Source: Platerodrilus igneus (Eukaryota > Arthropoda > Insecta > Coleoptera > Lycidae). Taken from it: 64,000 nucleotides of DNA. Below, one piece after another: positions 10,561-22,979 of this stretch (positions are counted from its first letter, which is position 1; the number at the start of each line of letters is the position of its first letter). The notes beneath the pieces are model-generated. The model saw nothing but the letters and a program-made list of their open reading frames with translations, did no database searches and was not told where the DNA came from. The translations under genes and the position numbers were made by a program. The stretch is from assembly GCA_036346225.1 (NCBI GenBank), contig JARFIW010000836.1, positions 2,046,001 to 2,110,000 on the forward strand. Reading direction: 5' to 3'.

Positions 10561-12149
10561 TCTCACTGCACAACCCACGCGCACTAATTTTAGAGATAAA
10601 TGCGAGTAATTATTGTCCATTATCATTAACTTAATAAAACCTATCATTATACATTATGATATGACCTTGCTACGACCTTTAAACACAGTGTTACTTTGTG
10701 CTTGTATATATTAATTTGTGTTGCAGTAATGTATCTGCATTGATACTAATTGCACACTGGTTTCAAGTTAAACGAGTTCAGTTCATATTTCATTCATTCA
10801 AATACATGTAAAGTCCTTTCGTTGAAGATTAAAAGTATTTACTATCAATGGGTTATAATTAAAAGCACCGTATGTTACCCGTAAAGTGTGTAAATGTCAG
10901 TGCATTAAAAACCACTATCTATTATCTACAGTTTTCCACTAGTTCCAATACAAGTATTTGCTTAGTAATTAGTATTGCAAGAATTGATAACCAAGTTGTT
11001 TTCATTAGTTTTGTAACTAAATATATCATTTATGTATACGAAATCGTATTAAAGTTTAAAGTAAATATGATTACAAATTTTATGTCATTTTTTTAAATAA
11101 GCAATTGGTTTAGTTGATATGCGATTATAATTTATTTCTATTTCAAACAGCTACTCATGTTTATCAACCAGGTGAAATACTTGAACAATTGCACAATTAT
11201 TGTGTAAGTAAAAAGTGTTTGCATATTCTGCGGACTTTTGTACAAGGGTAGATATGATTATCTTCTTAAAAATTATAACCTTTATATAACACTAACTTCA
11301 AAGAAGGAATACTTAGGAACGACTAAAATGTTGCATCTTCTTATAATAATTTGTGAGTTTGATATCTCTTTCGCTATACCTAATTAATGCACATTTTTAG
11401 GTTGCATTACTTGCAGACAGTGGCACTCTAATGCGCAAAACATTTCAATAAAAAGAGATGGAACACTTTTTAACATTGAACTCAAGGATGGAAAGTTGCT
11501 GTTAGAGACTAAAAAAGGTAAAACACATATGTGCTTTTGGTGGGGTGAATGCGCCAGTAGATAGCCATTTAGGAACATACACTGATTTAGATGCAAATAT
11601 TTATTATTACATTCCAAACATATTGTAAACACCCAGTTATTTGAAAAGTAGACTTTGTTTAATTTTATAATTAATTTTGTGTGTACAAATGCTTCAGTAA
11701 TTAGATTGTAAGTAAGAAAAAAGTAAATTAAATAAAATTCTCATTAGGCAGCCATTAGAATTTAGTAATCAATCGCGTGTTGCTCAGTATTCAGTACATC
11801 TATTTATGAATTATCTATTTAGTTTTTCACAAAATTCACATTGATAATCAATCTTTGCAAACTCACCAAACGTAATTTGTTATCGTGTACCTTCGTACAT
11901 TTGAAGTTAAACCACTTAGTATACATATCACAATCAATATTCTTTTTTCTATCATCTTCAGCATCACTGTCGAGGTCTTCCGTGCACACAGAATATTTTT
12001 CTCATTGTTAACGAAGATTAACTCTGCAGAAACTGAATTTAAAATAGGGACTTGGTTTTGTATTTCTATTACATTTTCATTCTTAAGAAATTTAAGCGCA
12101 ACTAGTTAGTGGTTTTCTTGTTTTTTCATCTTTAGTTTCCCATTTCTTA
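10561..12149. other. Non-coding stretch, nothing recognised
   Basis: AT-rich sequence with only short frames on both strands. The longest (minus 11632-11384) has no family signature I recognise. A gradual transition into the pogo-type pseudogene downstream is possible from about 11900. Confidence 0.5.
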
Positions 12150-14280
12150 AAAATATTTTGTTTATCTTACACTGCTTTAGCTAGTCTATTTTTATATTAG
12201 ACTTTAATTCACACGTCCTTAATCTTTGTTGCCTTTTTTCAAAATCTTCACTTTTCTTTTCACTGCCAGGGGTTTTTAATTTTGATAACATTCTCTTATT
12301 CCTCTTTCGCTGCAAGCTTAGTTTTCTGATGATCTCTATATTCCTTTAAAGAAATTGCTGTTGACGATGCCACCTTTTGTTTATTTTTAGGCTTTCCTTT
12401 CTTAAATAGCGTTGGAATGACTGAAAGATCACTTAATTACTGAGTATTTGCATGTAAACGATTTTGATTTACTGACATTTCACTGGCACTTAGACTAGGA
12501 AAAGTTTCTCTTACCTATTTGCTTTAAAATTACAGCATCACTGATTATTCGAACTTTAGTTTCTACAGGTTTTTGAGCAACTAATTCGCTAGTAGTAGAG
12601 GTAACTTTTCCCTTAAGTCTACATTATAATCTTCAACAAGGACAATATGCATCAATTATTATCAGTACATAATCAGCTCTATTCCATTCACCCAGGTTAA
12701 ATGTATGTTGGTGAATTGTGACATCAATTAGAGAAACGATTAAACCTGGCGTATTGGCTTAGTGTAATTTTTGGGTCACCTATCTCAGTCGATGTTGATG
12801 GAGTATGCTGATGATCATCTGGCTCTGATGGCACAATGCCCTGATCGTCTAATTCTGTTGATGAAGTATTTTTCCGATGATCTATTTCTGGCGCAGTTAT
12901 CTTAGATGCATTTAACTCGGCTTCATACATTATGATTTGTTTCAAAATCACCAGTTCGATATGTTTTATTACTTTTTTCGGTACACATGAAGTCATTAAA
13001 ATTGACTTTTTTAATTTTATGGTTTTTTAATGTTACTGTTGTATTCGTTGAGCTTAGATTTTCTAATCTATTCTGTACACATTTAGAGTAGTTAACTGCA
13101 GATGGATTGAAAGGAAAAGTCCGCATTTGCAAAATCGCTTCTACATTTTGCCCGATTTTAGTTCATCCAGTACATTTTTAAGTAGTAGAATGAAATTAAA
13201 TTTCCTTACAATACAATCCAGATTTCATTGCAAACTTGCACCACTTGCGTACATGCTGTTTCCAGTTTTCTTTAAGCGGTTTAATATACTCACATCTGCT
13301 GGTTGCATCAAATGAGTCGTATTTGGGGGAAGCGAGTATAGAATAAGTTTATTTTGCTCGCAGTATTCGCAGTTCCATGCTCATGTAAGATTTATGACTT
13401 TCAACTAGCTAGAGTACTGCTTTCGTAATTTCTTGATCTTCTATCAATTCATTGAATTTTTGTATTATGCAAAAAAGTTTTGTTTTATCCATCTTGTGTC
13501 GGACGTTTCCAGAACCTCTGTGTCAGGCATGCTTTCCATAATGACACTGGTGAATGTACATAAAGAAACACAATAATTTGAGGGGGGGGAGGGCATAACT
13601 TTCCACTGGCTGTAAAGATAATTAACACTGTTATTTTTTGAGGTTCATGGCCCAATGTTACTTCTAATAATTTTTCCACACTTTGGGTGCTAACACCTTT
13701 CCAATCTTAGGACATAGACTAAAACAGGTTTTATCCCTTATTAAACATGCGGCGGATATTCTCTAAAATGTCTCATGCATAATTTTCTTTTAAGATTTTT
13801 CTGTAGCTCTGTAAACCATTTTTTAAAGCTTCTTCTGTTATCACCGTGCGCAAGCTGCTGATCGGTTCAACTGTCTTTTTTGATATTTGTGGATGTCGCC
13901 GTAAAAAATTTAAGTTCCAATTTTGACTTGGTTGTCCTTGCTTAATTGTTTCATAGAAGAAGTTTTGCATATCTTCTTAGCCATAAAAATCACATCTTCT
14001 TTTTTTCTCAGAAAAACCACATTTTGCAATGGTAATCACGCATTCTGACAGTTTGTCCTTAGCTGGTCCTAATACTGACTGTGGTCCCATACGCTGTGAT
14101 TTCTTTGTCCCTTGACCGTGAAGGCGATCTGAATAGTGCCTCTGAAAACTCCATAATGACTAGTAGCTCCCTTATACCTTTTCCTTCAACTCTTATAGCA
14201 TGCAGTGCATTTTTGAGAGCTGCATCTGGATAACTGTGGGAATAACTTTTCTTTTTTTTAGTTGAAGCCATATCTGATCG
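12150..14280 (-). pseudogene. Second pogo/Tigger-type transposase pseudogene
   Basis: Read from 14271 leftward it contains, in order: a psq-type helix-turn-helix (YPDAALKNALHAIRVEGKG), a CENP-B-like segment (NWNLNFLRRHPQISKKT at about 13880-13930), a catalytic-core block (GHEPQKITVLIIFTASGKLCPP at about 13585-13650), the LMQPADVSI region (about 13290-13315), and an acidic or Ser/Thr-rich tail (about 12750-12900). A Lys-rich C-terminus follows near 12300-12450. Frameshifts and stops separate the blocks. It differs in sequence from the 9.6 kb, 20.5 kb and 22.2 kb pogo relatives, so it is another family of the same superfamily. Confidence 0.75.
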
Positions 14281-14440
14281 ACCAGTTTTAAAAAAGTATT
14301 ACAAGAAAATCAATTAATCTAGTTAATAGAATAACTACATAAGAGGTATTAATAATTTCCACAAATATTTAAAATATCTTCCCATCTATATTCAGAAATA
14401 TAATATTTTCGCAACTAGTTAAATATTGGACGGCTGGTCA

Positions 14441-15074
14441 CTGGTTTGCTACAGCCTATTCTCAGCCGTCTTTAATAAATTAAATATGAGTGTGGACGAT
14501 TTTAGGCTGCCGGTATTAAATTATGTAGAAAAGATAAATTGATGTATATTTACATGTAATCCATAGGCAACAGAAAAGAAAGAAACATGAGGTTTATTTT
14601 CCTAGTAGACAGCTGTGGTGGCTGACTACTAGCTAATAAGTTATAATAGTATTACAGTAGACAAACACCGACAAAAATGTAACTATATACTAAAAACATG
14701 CATCATATGCTTTTTTGACATAAATTTAATGATTACTCTTTACTGCTAAACTAATTTTAATAGCACTATGTATATATTAAAAAGTTACTTACGTTTTTCA
14801 AAAATTCAGTTCATTATTTAATAAATTAATTTTGCACGTTTCCTACGCTAGTGGTAGATCGCCATAAATTTTGATAGTGATATAAGTTTACATTTACGCC
14901 TTCAGATAGCAGAATTTTACCAAGATCTAAAGAAACTGTGGCTAACAATTGACACAACAGACTGACCCTTATAACAAAATAGTTTCTTATTATTTAAAAT
15001 TAAATGAGCGGCTGACTGGCTACTAGCATAGGCTGTGTATAAGCGCATCCACCCTAATGATTCTTATTTGACAG
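14441..15074 (+). repeat. Upstream part of duplicated GH31 block, copy B
   Basis: It matches 5692-6329 with scattered substitutions and small indels, including the GGCTGACTACT motifs. It ends at the splice acceptor TATTTGACAG of the first recognisable GH31 exon. No upstream exon, start codon or signal peptide was found in it, so the 5' end of the gene is missing or unrecognised. 14281-14440 holds nothing recognised. Confidence 0.6.
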
Positions 15075-16621
15075 GAGCTGTGGTGCAACTAAAGGGAGAA
15101 ATAGGAATTGGAGTGACTAAACCGTTAAATAAATGTGCGGATATCGACAACTGTTATGAGCTGGATAACAATAAACTCCTGGTAACAAGCAATATAGAGA
15201 GCGGTATAACGATACATTGGACAAGTGAAAGTGAATTCGCAGTGTTTAAAGATTGCTTTGAACTTGGCACACGTCAGTGGTATGGAGGACCAGAACGGTT
15301 TCACCAACATTGGCCAATTCAAAAATTGGTTCTCGATAACTTTGCAAATGTTCCTCAAGAAGCCGACTTTAGTGCTATAACAGAACCCTATTGGTTGAAT
15401 TCGGCTGGAACCTATATTTATGTAAATGAAAGGGTTCCTTTGTTTATAGATCAAAATTCTACAACTACCAAAAATCAAGTTTGCTTTTCGGCAAAAAATT
15501 CAAAACCTTATCCTACGCGCAAAAAGGTAAAAAATTATTGCTTGTAAAATTTTTACCGACTGTTTTAGATAACCTTACAATATTCGATTGTGACAAAACA
15601 AAACCCACGAGAAGCTCATTTGCACGCTGTACATCATTTTTTGGGGAAGCCAACCGGTTAGTTTGGAAAGCAAAATTGTAGATATATTAATTTATTTTAG
15701 GGCATCCTATTTCAAAAATAATACAAAGACCAATTTGGTCTACTTGGGCAAGGTATAAGAGAGATATCAACGATACCGTTTTGCGTCAGTTTTTTCACGA
15801 AATACTTGACAATGGATATTCAAACGGACAGTTTGAAATTGACGACGATTGGGAGGTTGATATCTAAAATTTTGAATCTGTAATATTGTTTCATTTCTAG
15901 GATTGTTACGGTGCACTTACTTTCAAAGAATCCAAGTTTTCAAAAATTAATGAAACAGTTAGGCTAATAAAAAGTAAAAACTTTACAGTAAGTCTATGGG
16001 TGCATCCTTTTGTCAACACTGATTGCCAAAAATACACCAACATTGGAATAAGTCATGGTATTAAAGCTATTTTGATAGGGACGTTAAAACCCAAAATCTA
16101 TTGCAGGGTATTTTGTAAAAAATACCGAGGGTAGTGTATTAACTAAATGGTGGAATAGTCAAGACAATCAAGCACAATATCTAGATTTTACAAAACCTGA
16201 AGTACGTAACTGGTTCTCTGAGCGACTAAAAGTGTTACAAGAAAAGCACGGAATTAACAGTTTTAAATTTGATGCAGGAGAAACTAGTTGGTCACCACAG
16301 GTATTTTTTAACCTCTTTGAACAAACATACATACAGATTTCTAGCTTCCCGTGTTGGAAGGAGATATTGAATTGACCCCAAACAGTATAGTAAGTGACTA
16401 TGTTAGGACATGCGCTGCGTTTAATAATCTTGCTGAAGTTCGTGTTGGATGGAGGTATTTGTTTGTAAACAATATACAGTTTGAAAAAATGTCATTATTA
16501 GGACTCAAGATTTACCAGTTTTTGTTCGAATGCTTGATAAGGATTCAACTTGGGGATCTAATAATGGACTATATACCTTAATCACAACACTCCTTCAAAT
16601 GAATTTAAATGGATACACTAT
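15075..16621 (+). CDS. GH31 glycosidase (MYORG-like), exons 1-7, copy B
   Basis: This is the 5' part of a glycoside hydrolase family 31 enzyme that resembles animal myogenesis-regulating glycosidases (alpha-galactosidase-type). Exons: 15075-15526, 15569-15677, 15701-15855, 15901-16057, 16107-16300, 16345-16454 and 16502-16621, all with GT-AG borders and matching phases. Recognised blocks are the beta-sandwich with RQWYGGPERFHQHWPIQK, PIWSTWARYKRDIN, GQFEIDDDWE, LWVHPFVNTDC, the nucleophile motif FKFDAGE (Asp codon 16271-16273), and VRMLDKDSTWG, where the acid/base Asp is expected. Exon 7 ends at 16621 in phase with exon 8 at 34760. One TAG (15659-15661) interrupts exon 2, but a new in-frame donor at 15657 could remove it. 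The exon 1 start is taken from the acceptor at 15074, because the frame upstream has no ATG. N-terminal exons were not found. Confidence 0.85.
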
Positions 16622-16821
16622 GTATAATTATTTTATTTTTATACTTTTGTGTAGCAAAGTTTCTTCAGGGTTTGAGAAGCGTCATTGTGCAGACTTTTAT
16701 CGACATTATGCTCTTTTTTACGAAAGAGGGCCGTAAAAATATGATAGATTGATTTTTTAATAAACTCAGCTTTCACAATCAAAAAACGGCAACTAGCTGT
16801 TAGTCAAGAAAATCAGATAGA

Positions 16822-17609
16822 CATTTCACAGAGAAACTCGATGAAATATCCCGCCCGAAATTCTATAATTCGTAAAATATCCTTGATCTCGACAATAAAC
16901 AACAAGATAAATCATGCCGATTAACACGGGAAGGACAAAGTAAGGACTTACGGTTGTTTAGGAAATATCATTCTAAATCGGTAATTAGGATAAACGCCAC
17001 CCAATCGCAACTAATTTCGGGGCTTTTAAAAGCATCACCACCCGAATAATGTAGATGCTACTAGAGCACAACATTAGGAAATATAACTTGACGGCACTCT
17101 ATTAGTTTTAAGGGAATAACCATAGACAACTAGTTTATATACAAGCTCAAACACTACTGCAACAAATCGTGTAGTCGGGAGACCGGGGTTGGTTGTTACA
17201 ATTTACATTTGAAACTACATCACTCAGACAATAAATAAGTTAGAAGAGTTATTCTTAAACCAAAGTATCATTTGCAGTATCAAATTTCTAATTATCGAGC
17301 GGTGAAAGTGACCATTAAATAAAACTTTTAAAATAATCACTCTTTATATCTCAAAGTATCAATGTACCTCGTTGGGGGTTGGTTGTTACTTGACTGTGGT
17401 AAATTGTTACATGCAATTTTAAACGTATATTTACCTAAACTAATTTTTAAACAAACTTTTATAACCATTAACCAAAAATGCAAGAAAAAGCTACTACTAG
17501 TAATAGATAAAACGCCTAAGAGTTCATATCATCGTCGGAGTCGCAATTAATACAAATAAAAATGGATTTCCATCTGTGCAATCTAAATGTGCCCAGTTTA
17601 AGCTTCTTG
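16822..17609. repeat. Duplicated flank, copy B
   Basis: It matches 8851-9640 and is interrupted at 17610 by insertion of the DD82E transposon. The duplication resumes at 20475. Confidence 0.7.
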
Positions 17610-17611
17610 TA

Positions 17612-20474
17612 GAGTAGTATTATTATCTTATGGCGGGTGACGTCACATGCGCAATAGGTTCAATTTAAACTTAAACCTCAAGATTCACAACGCTACAGTA
17701 CAACCCACGAACATCTTGCTAGCAATGTGGCTTTAATACGTCGTCACGAATATCCCATTTATTACGTTAAGTAAAATATTGTTTGTAAGAACCCCGTTCA
17801 TGCTGACGGTATCTAGAAATTCATAAATATGTGAAATAAATCCAGACCTCCATATAATATCGGAGCTTTTACTTGTTTTTACTTATAAACAATTCTAGGT
17901 TCGTAGTTTCTTTATCAGTAAATATTTGCTGTGGCAACTGTGCACATACTCAGCGGATCCCAATACTGTATATACCGAATGTGACCCGTAACTGTCATTG
18001 TCATTCTCCTTTTATCAAGGTCTTATTGTTTCCAGTTTTTCGTTTTAATATTTGTATCAAGTAATAGTCATCAAAACAATTTTTTTCAAAACTAACTGAG
18101 AGTTAATTTCTTCAGCAATGTAAGTATTTAAAAAGAATGTTCGTTCAATGATTAATTATGATAGTTTTTAGAGTAATATTATGAATAAGAAGGAAGTGAT
18201 TCATAGTCAAGGACGACAGATTGTTTTTAATGTGTTTCAATATTTGAAACGCATAAAAGATTCGGGCGCCTCCAACTTGAACAATTTGCAAGAGTGCGTG
18301 ACTGAAGCAACAGGTGTGTCATTGCGGACGGTGCAAAGAATTGTAAAGGAAAGCACAAACAAACCACCCTGCAGCAAGTTCAGTTCACCAAGGAAAACCG
18401 TAAATAAACCAAGCCCTAAGTCAACAGTGAATGGATTTGACGAAGAGATTCTAAGAACTGTTATGTATTGGTTTGCAGCAATACATAAACGTAGTCCGAC
18501 TTTGAAGTTAGTGTTTGACGAATTTAAAAATGATTGCCCTCATTACACGGGAAAATTAGGTTCGTTCAGAAAAATTGTTGTAAGAGCAGGGTTTCGTTGG
18601 AAGAGAACTGTAGATAACAGGAAAATTCTTGTTGAACAAAGCAATATAAGGGCAAAGCGCACCATATTTTTGAAAAATTTTAGTAAGTATAAAGAAGAGG
18701 GCAGAAGCATTGTGTATAACGATGAAACATATCTTCACAGTTCTCACAGTGTAACAAAGTGTTGGGATGACGGCACCACCAAGGGTTTGAAATCGCCAGT
18801 TTCAAAAGGAAACGTTTGATAATTGTTCATGCAGGTGGAAAAAATGGGTTCATTCCAAATGCAGAATTGATATTTAAGTCTGGTTTGAAAACTGGGGATT
18901 ATCACGGTGACATGAATCATCGCAATTATAAAAAGTGGCTGCAAGAAAAGTTAATACCAAATTTGGAACCAAATTCAGTGTTTGTGATAGACAATGCGTC
19001 ATATCATAATGTTCTTGTGCATCCTAATCCTACTTCAAGTTGGAAGAAAACAGATATGCAGAAATGGTTGAAGGAACGAAATATCCTCTTTGAATGTAAG
19101 GAAACCAAGCCTGAATTATATTCCAAAATTAAGGCACATAAATCTGTTCATCAGCTGTTTGTAATTGACCAGCTACTGGCAGAACATGGTCATGTAGTAT
19201 TGCGTTTACCTCCATATCACCCAGAACTAAATCCTATCGAGATGATTTGGGCGTTACTTAAAAACCGTGTCGCTGCATGTAATGTAACCTTCAAAATAGA
19301 TGATGTATGGAAGTTAGCAGAAGAACATATAAAAAATATTGGAATCAACGAGTGGACTAAAGTATGTCTGCACGTAGAGAAAATTGAAAAGGATTATATG
19401 GAACGAGAAACTTTAATAGACGAGGTTCAAGACCTAATTATACGGGTTGATGATAATAGCGATAATTCAGATAGATACTTATCCTCAGGCGATGAGTCTG
19501 ATGATGGGGATGAAAGTTTAGGATGTGAACCCATTTAAAATATAATTTATGTAAAATAGTTGAATGATGGTCTTTATTTAGCGTTGTAGAAAATATGTGT
19601 CATAAATACATTTGTTTGTACATTATTGTTTATTACTGAGGTGTTGAAATAAAACTTGCTTAAAGAGGGAAGCAGTCTTCATATCAAATTATGTTCAGTA
19701 GTGCTGTGACAATCGATCACTTTTAAAGCTGAAACAATCAATGATTGGCTTTCAAAGTGACTGAATCATTTTACATTTTAATCCAATCATAATCAATTCT
19801 GTTAAGCATGTCCATTCTTTGTCTTCAAAAGGGATTCTTATTGCCTGTATTTATCTCGGCACTTCTATCCGATCGTGTTAATCCGCTTCAGTTTGGCGAC
19901 ATAAACCAGTTTTCGATCCAATGCAGCGTCTCCAGTCAATCCATTAAAACAAGTGGATTGTACTACTCGATCGGATCTGAATTCCGCATTCGACGACATT
20001 ATGCAGGCTTGACGATTTAAATAATCTATGATTATAATATCAACAGCACCTGATCAGGCCGGTGTAGTATATCTAACTTTAGTCGTATAAGCAATATTGC
20101 TTTTGTTTAGTCAGAAAGGTTAATATTATTAATTATTCAAGGAATTATTTTATAGCTAGATTATCGATGAAGTGCGTAAAAAATATATTAATTTAGCAAA
20201 TATTTTTAAACTATAAATGAGGTTATGTAAAAAATATATAACCTGACAAGATCACATCTAACAATAAGCTCAGATCATTTTTATAGAAGAGCAAAAATCG
20301 ACATAAAACCATTTAAAACACATTCCTTGGTTGCTCGACAATTTTTGCTCTGGCAACACTGGACGTGCAAGCAGTCGATGTTTTCTAGTCTCACTTTTTT
20401 ATTTTGATTATTAATATAGCTCCTCCTCGCGCAGGTTTTTCAAGGTCACCCGCCATGAAATAATAATACTACTA
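17612..20474 (+). mobile_element. DD82E IS630-Tc1-mariner transposon, complete with TIRs
   Basis: Inverted ends of about 29 bp with three mismatches (left starts GAGTAGTATTATTATC; right, reverse complement, starts TAGTAGTATTATTATT; both continue into ATGGCGGGTGA) are flanked by TA at 17610-17611 and 20475-20476. The uninterrupted target is preserved in duplication copy A as CTTGTACATTGCAACC at about 9641. The element is 2,863 bp and holds one transposase gene (18181-19538). An AATAAA lies near 19648. The well-matched ends suggest a fairly recent insertion. Confidence 0.9.
18181..19538 (+). pseudogene. DD82E transposase, one frameshift
   Basis: Two overlapping frames (18181-18819 and 18816-19538) together give about 450 residues. 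The N-terminal half has a helix-turn-helix (LQECVTEATGVSLRTVQRIV). The catalytic triad is Asp in YNDETY (codon 18721), Asp in VIDNASYHN (codon 18990) and Glu in NPIEMIW (codon 19239). Counting codons gives 82 residues between the second Asp and the Glu, far more than the 34-41 of most Tc1/mariner enzymes and the spacing I associate from memory with the group named DD82E or Sailor. An acidic tail (DDNSDNSDRYLSSGDESDDG) closes it. The frames part at about 18806-18815, where one base appears lost in AAAAGGAAACG. A -1 slip there would restore the family block GKRLIIVHAG. All other positions look intact. Confidence 0.88.
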
Positions 20475-20475
20475 T

Positions 20476-21690
20476 ACATTGCAACCATTCTTCATTTGAT
20501 CTGGAGTTTTTAAAAAATTCCTCACAGAATACACAATAAGTTTCCTCTTCGGAATTACTGCTGGTGGAACGCACAGCTGACTTTGTAGATTTACTATGTT
20601 TTACCTTTACATTTTTCTTTGTTGGTTTTTTTGGTTTCAGGTTTTGTGTTACTCTAAATAAGACTTTCTTTGTTTGATTTTTCAAAATCTTTTTTGTTTT
20701 AAATTTTTTCTGTTCTTCTTCAAACACGAGTTCATTGTTATTAGGAGTATCAGTCCAAATAGTTGCTTTTCGTTTCTTTGGTCATTTCCTGGTATTTTTC
20801 CGAACACGAGCTTGCGGTATGGGTCTTACATCAGTACTGAAATATGCGCTAGGTTTTGTATATGAAATTTTTGTCTTATATGGCGAACTATGCAGAGCTG
20901 TAGAGGTAGAAGGCTGTGGTCAGTGCTGGACTGTTTGCGGTTCTTTCCTTGTTGTTAATTGATTCCCATCGATGTTTTCTTTGGCAACAGTTTCGGCAAT
21001 TATTAAATTTTTGTTTTTATTAGCAATCTCAGGGTTGGGGCGGTCTATTATATTAGCTGGGATAAACTCATCATCCGTAAATATATTTCTGTTAAAAGGA
21101 AATATGGCATTTGCTTCAAAACCCGCTTTAATATTGGAAGGGGTGAGGGCTATTGGCAAAACCTTAATAATTTCTGAAACATCATATATAGTCATTGTCT
21201 TCTGGGGATTATTACGCATCCAAGCATCACACTCACTGTTCATATACTGTTTTAGAGATCCAAATACAGATCGATCAAGAAGTTGAAGCTAATGCGAGCA
21301 GTGAGGGGGAAGAGATATAACTAACTCCGTTTTCTTTACAACTTCGGCGACTTCGTTACAGTACCTTATACCGTTTAAATAAGGAAGCTATTATCTCACT
21401 GCACAACCCACGCGCACTAATTTTAGAGATAAATACGAGTAATGATTGTCCATCATCATTAACACTGGACTATTTTTGATACTTTTTGTGAACTTAACAA
21501 AGTGTTCAAGAAAACGCATTAACATTTGTGTTATTGAACCTGGTCACCCTGCTTAGACTAGTCGCCCCTGGATTTCTAAGTGATAGTCGTTTATGACGTA
21601 AAAGAAAATTTAGAAGCCAATCAGAACCCATTTTGTTTTCAACCCAAGTGGGGTGTACGGTAATGATGTTTTTTATTGCATACCCAAAAA
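20476..21690 (-). pseudogene. pogo-type transposase, internally deleted copy
   Basis: 20476-21460 parallels 9640-10560 (C-terminal zinc finger with YCVFCEEFFKNSRSNEEW, Lys-rich region, and NIKAGFEANAIFPFNRNIF). Immediately beyond, at 21480-21690, lies the N-terminal segment homologous to 22740-22940 (CENP-B-like part). The central DDE-bearing segment is missing, so the unit is a deletion derivative. Its C-terminal edge was cut by the DD82E insertion. Confidence 0.75.
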
Positions 21691-21699
21691 CATAAAAAT

Positions 21700-22160
21700 A
21701 GAATCCAATATTATCACAATATCTTTAGTCTAAAATCAAAATTTTATAATCACTAAATAATCGTTCGCTTAAACTAAAATAAAGTCCAAGAAATCTCTCT
21801 TTCTAATTAAGATTATGTACAACCTTTTAAAAATTAAGATAGATAATTTTAATACCCCTTTTAAAACGAATTCAAACGTAGCTGATCAGTTATGTTCAAT
21901 AAATCTTTTTACAACGGCCAAACTTACCGAAGTTCGATCTCAATGAGCATAATTTATCCACTTGCACACTAAAGTTTACACACCAAAATCATACGTAATC
22001 CAACTTATTTAAATAAATAAAGCAAATAAATGTCTTTTTAAAGATTTTAAAACAATGATGTTTTTGTTTTACCGTTAAATAATGCTGATTGTCTTTTTCT
22101 TCTTAATTTCGTAAACTTGTATTCATATCCATAATCGTTAAATGCGATTAAACTTCTTAC
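21700..22160. repeat. Repeat R, copy 1 (pair with 24880-25300)
   Basis: It shares long stretches with 24880-25300 (for example ATTTTATAATCACTA, ACGAATTCAAACGTAGCTGA and AATCGTTAAATGCGATTAAA). It lies between two pogo fragments. No frame or terminal inverted repeat is recognised. It is probably the non-coding end of a transposon. Confidence 0.6.
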
Positions 22161-22960
22161 CATCATATATAGTTATTGTCTTCTGGGGATTGTTACGCAT
22201 CCAAGCATCACACTTCTGTTGACATACTTTTTAGAAGTCCAAATACAGATCGATCAAGAAGTTAAAGCTTATGCGAGCAGTGAGGGGAAAAAGATATAAT
22301 TGACTCCGTTTTCTTTACAATTTTGGCGACTTCGTTACAGTACCTTATACCGTTTAAATAAGGAAGCTATTATCTCACTGCACAACCCACGCTCACTAAT
22401 TTTTTAAATAAATACGAGTAGTGATTGTCCATTATCATTTACACTGGACTATTTTTTGGAACTTTTTGTGAACTTAACAAAGTGTTCAAGAAAAATAGAA
22501 AAATCTACCGTCATTTAACCTGATGGATTTGCAAACTTTACACAACCTGTGGGGCCTGAAGCTACAAATAGTTTCTATAGTTTGTGCAGTTACCAACATT
22601 TCTCCTTCCGCCGATGTTAACGATCCCACCTGCTTTATGCCTTTATTAGCAATTATTCTGTCTGGACACTGGACAGTTGTGATCCCTGTTTCGTCAATAT
22701 TTAATATATATTATGAAATTCCAACTTAAAGCGATCACAAACTTCTTGCAAGAGATCAAAAAGCGCATTAACATTTGTTTTATTGAAACTGGTTGCCCTG
22801 CTTAGATTAGTAACCTTTGGCGTTCTAAGTGATAGTCGTTTAAGGCGTTGAAGAAAATTTAGAAGCCAATCAGAAGCCATTTTGTTTTCAACCCAAGTGA
22901 GGTGTACGGTAATGTTGTTTTTTATCGCATACTCAAAAACTAGCAAACGCACCTCAAATT
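22160..22960 (-). pseudogene. pogo-type transposase, N-terminal and core copy
   Basis: The minus frame 22952-22701 reads NKMASDWLLNFLQRLKRLSLRTP, the CENP-B-like DNA-binding part of pogo-type transposases. It continues in a shifted frame at 22700-22520 with the start of the DDE core (IDETGITTVQ, the first catalytic Asp) and a block ending SGPTGCVKFANPSG. 22160-22440 repeats only the boundary segment that precedes the C-terminal region in the 10.4 kb and 21.3 kb copies. Stops and frame changes make it non-functional. Confidence 0.75.
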
Positions 22961-22979
22961 ATAAAAACTCGCGTAATGT

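Noticed and set aside
15035..15074. GTG-started N-terminal extension of the GH31 frame
   Set aside because: There is no ATG, and a good splice acceptor lies at 15074. The same holds for copy A, so the extension is probably intron.
15125..15478. A 117-codon minus-strand frame
   Set aside because: It is antisense to GH31 exon 1 and has no motif of its own.
18816..19538. Two separate transposase genes in the DD82E element
   Set aside because: The second frame lacks an ATG at its start and continues the family sequence directly, so a single gene with a frameshift is simpler.
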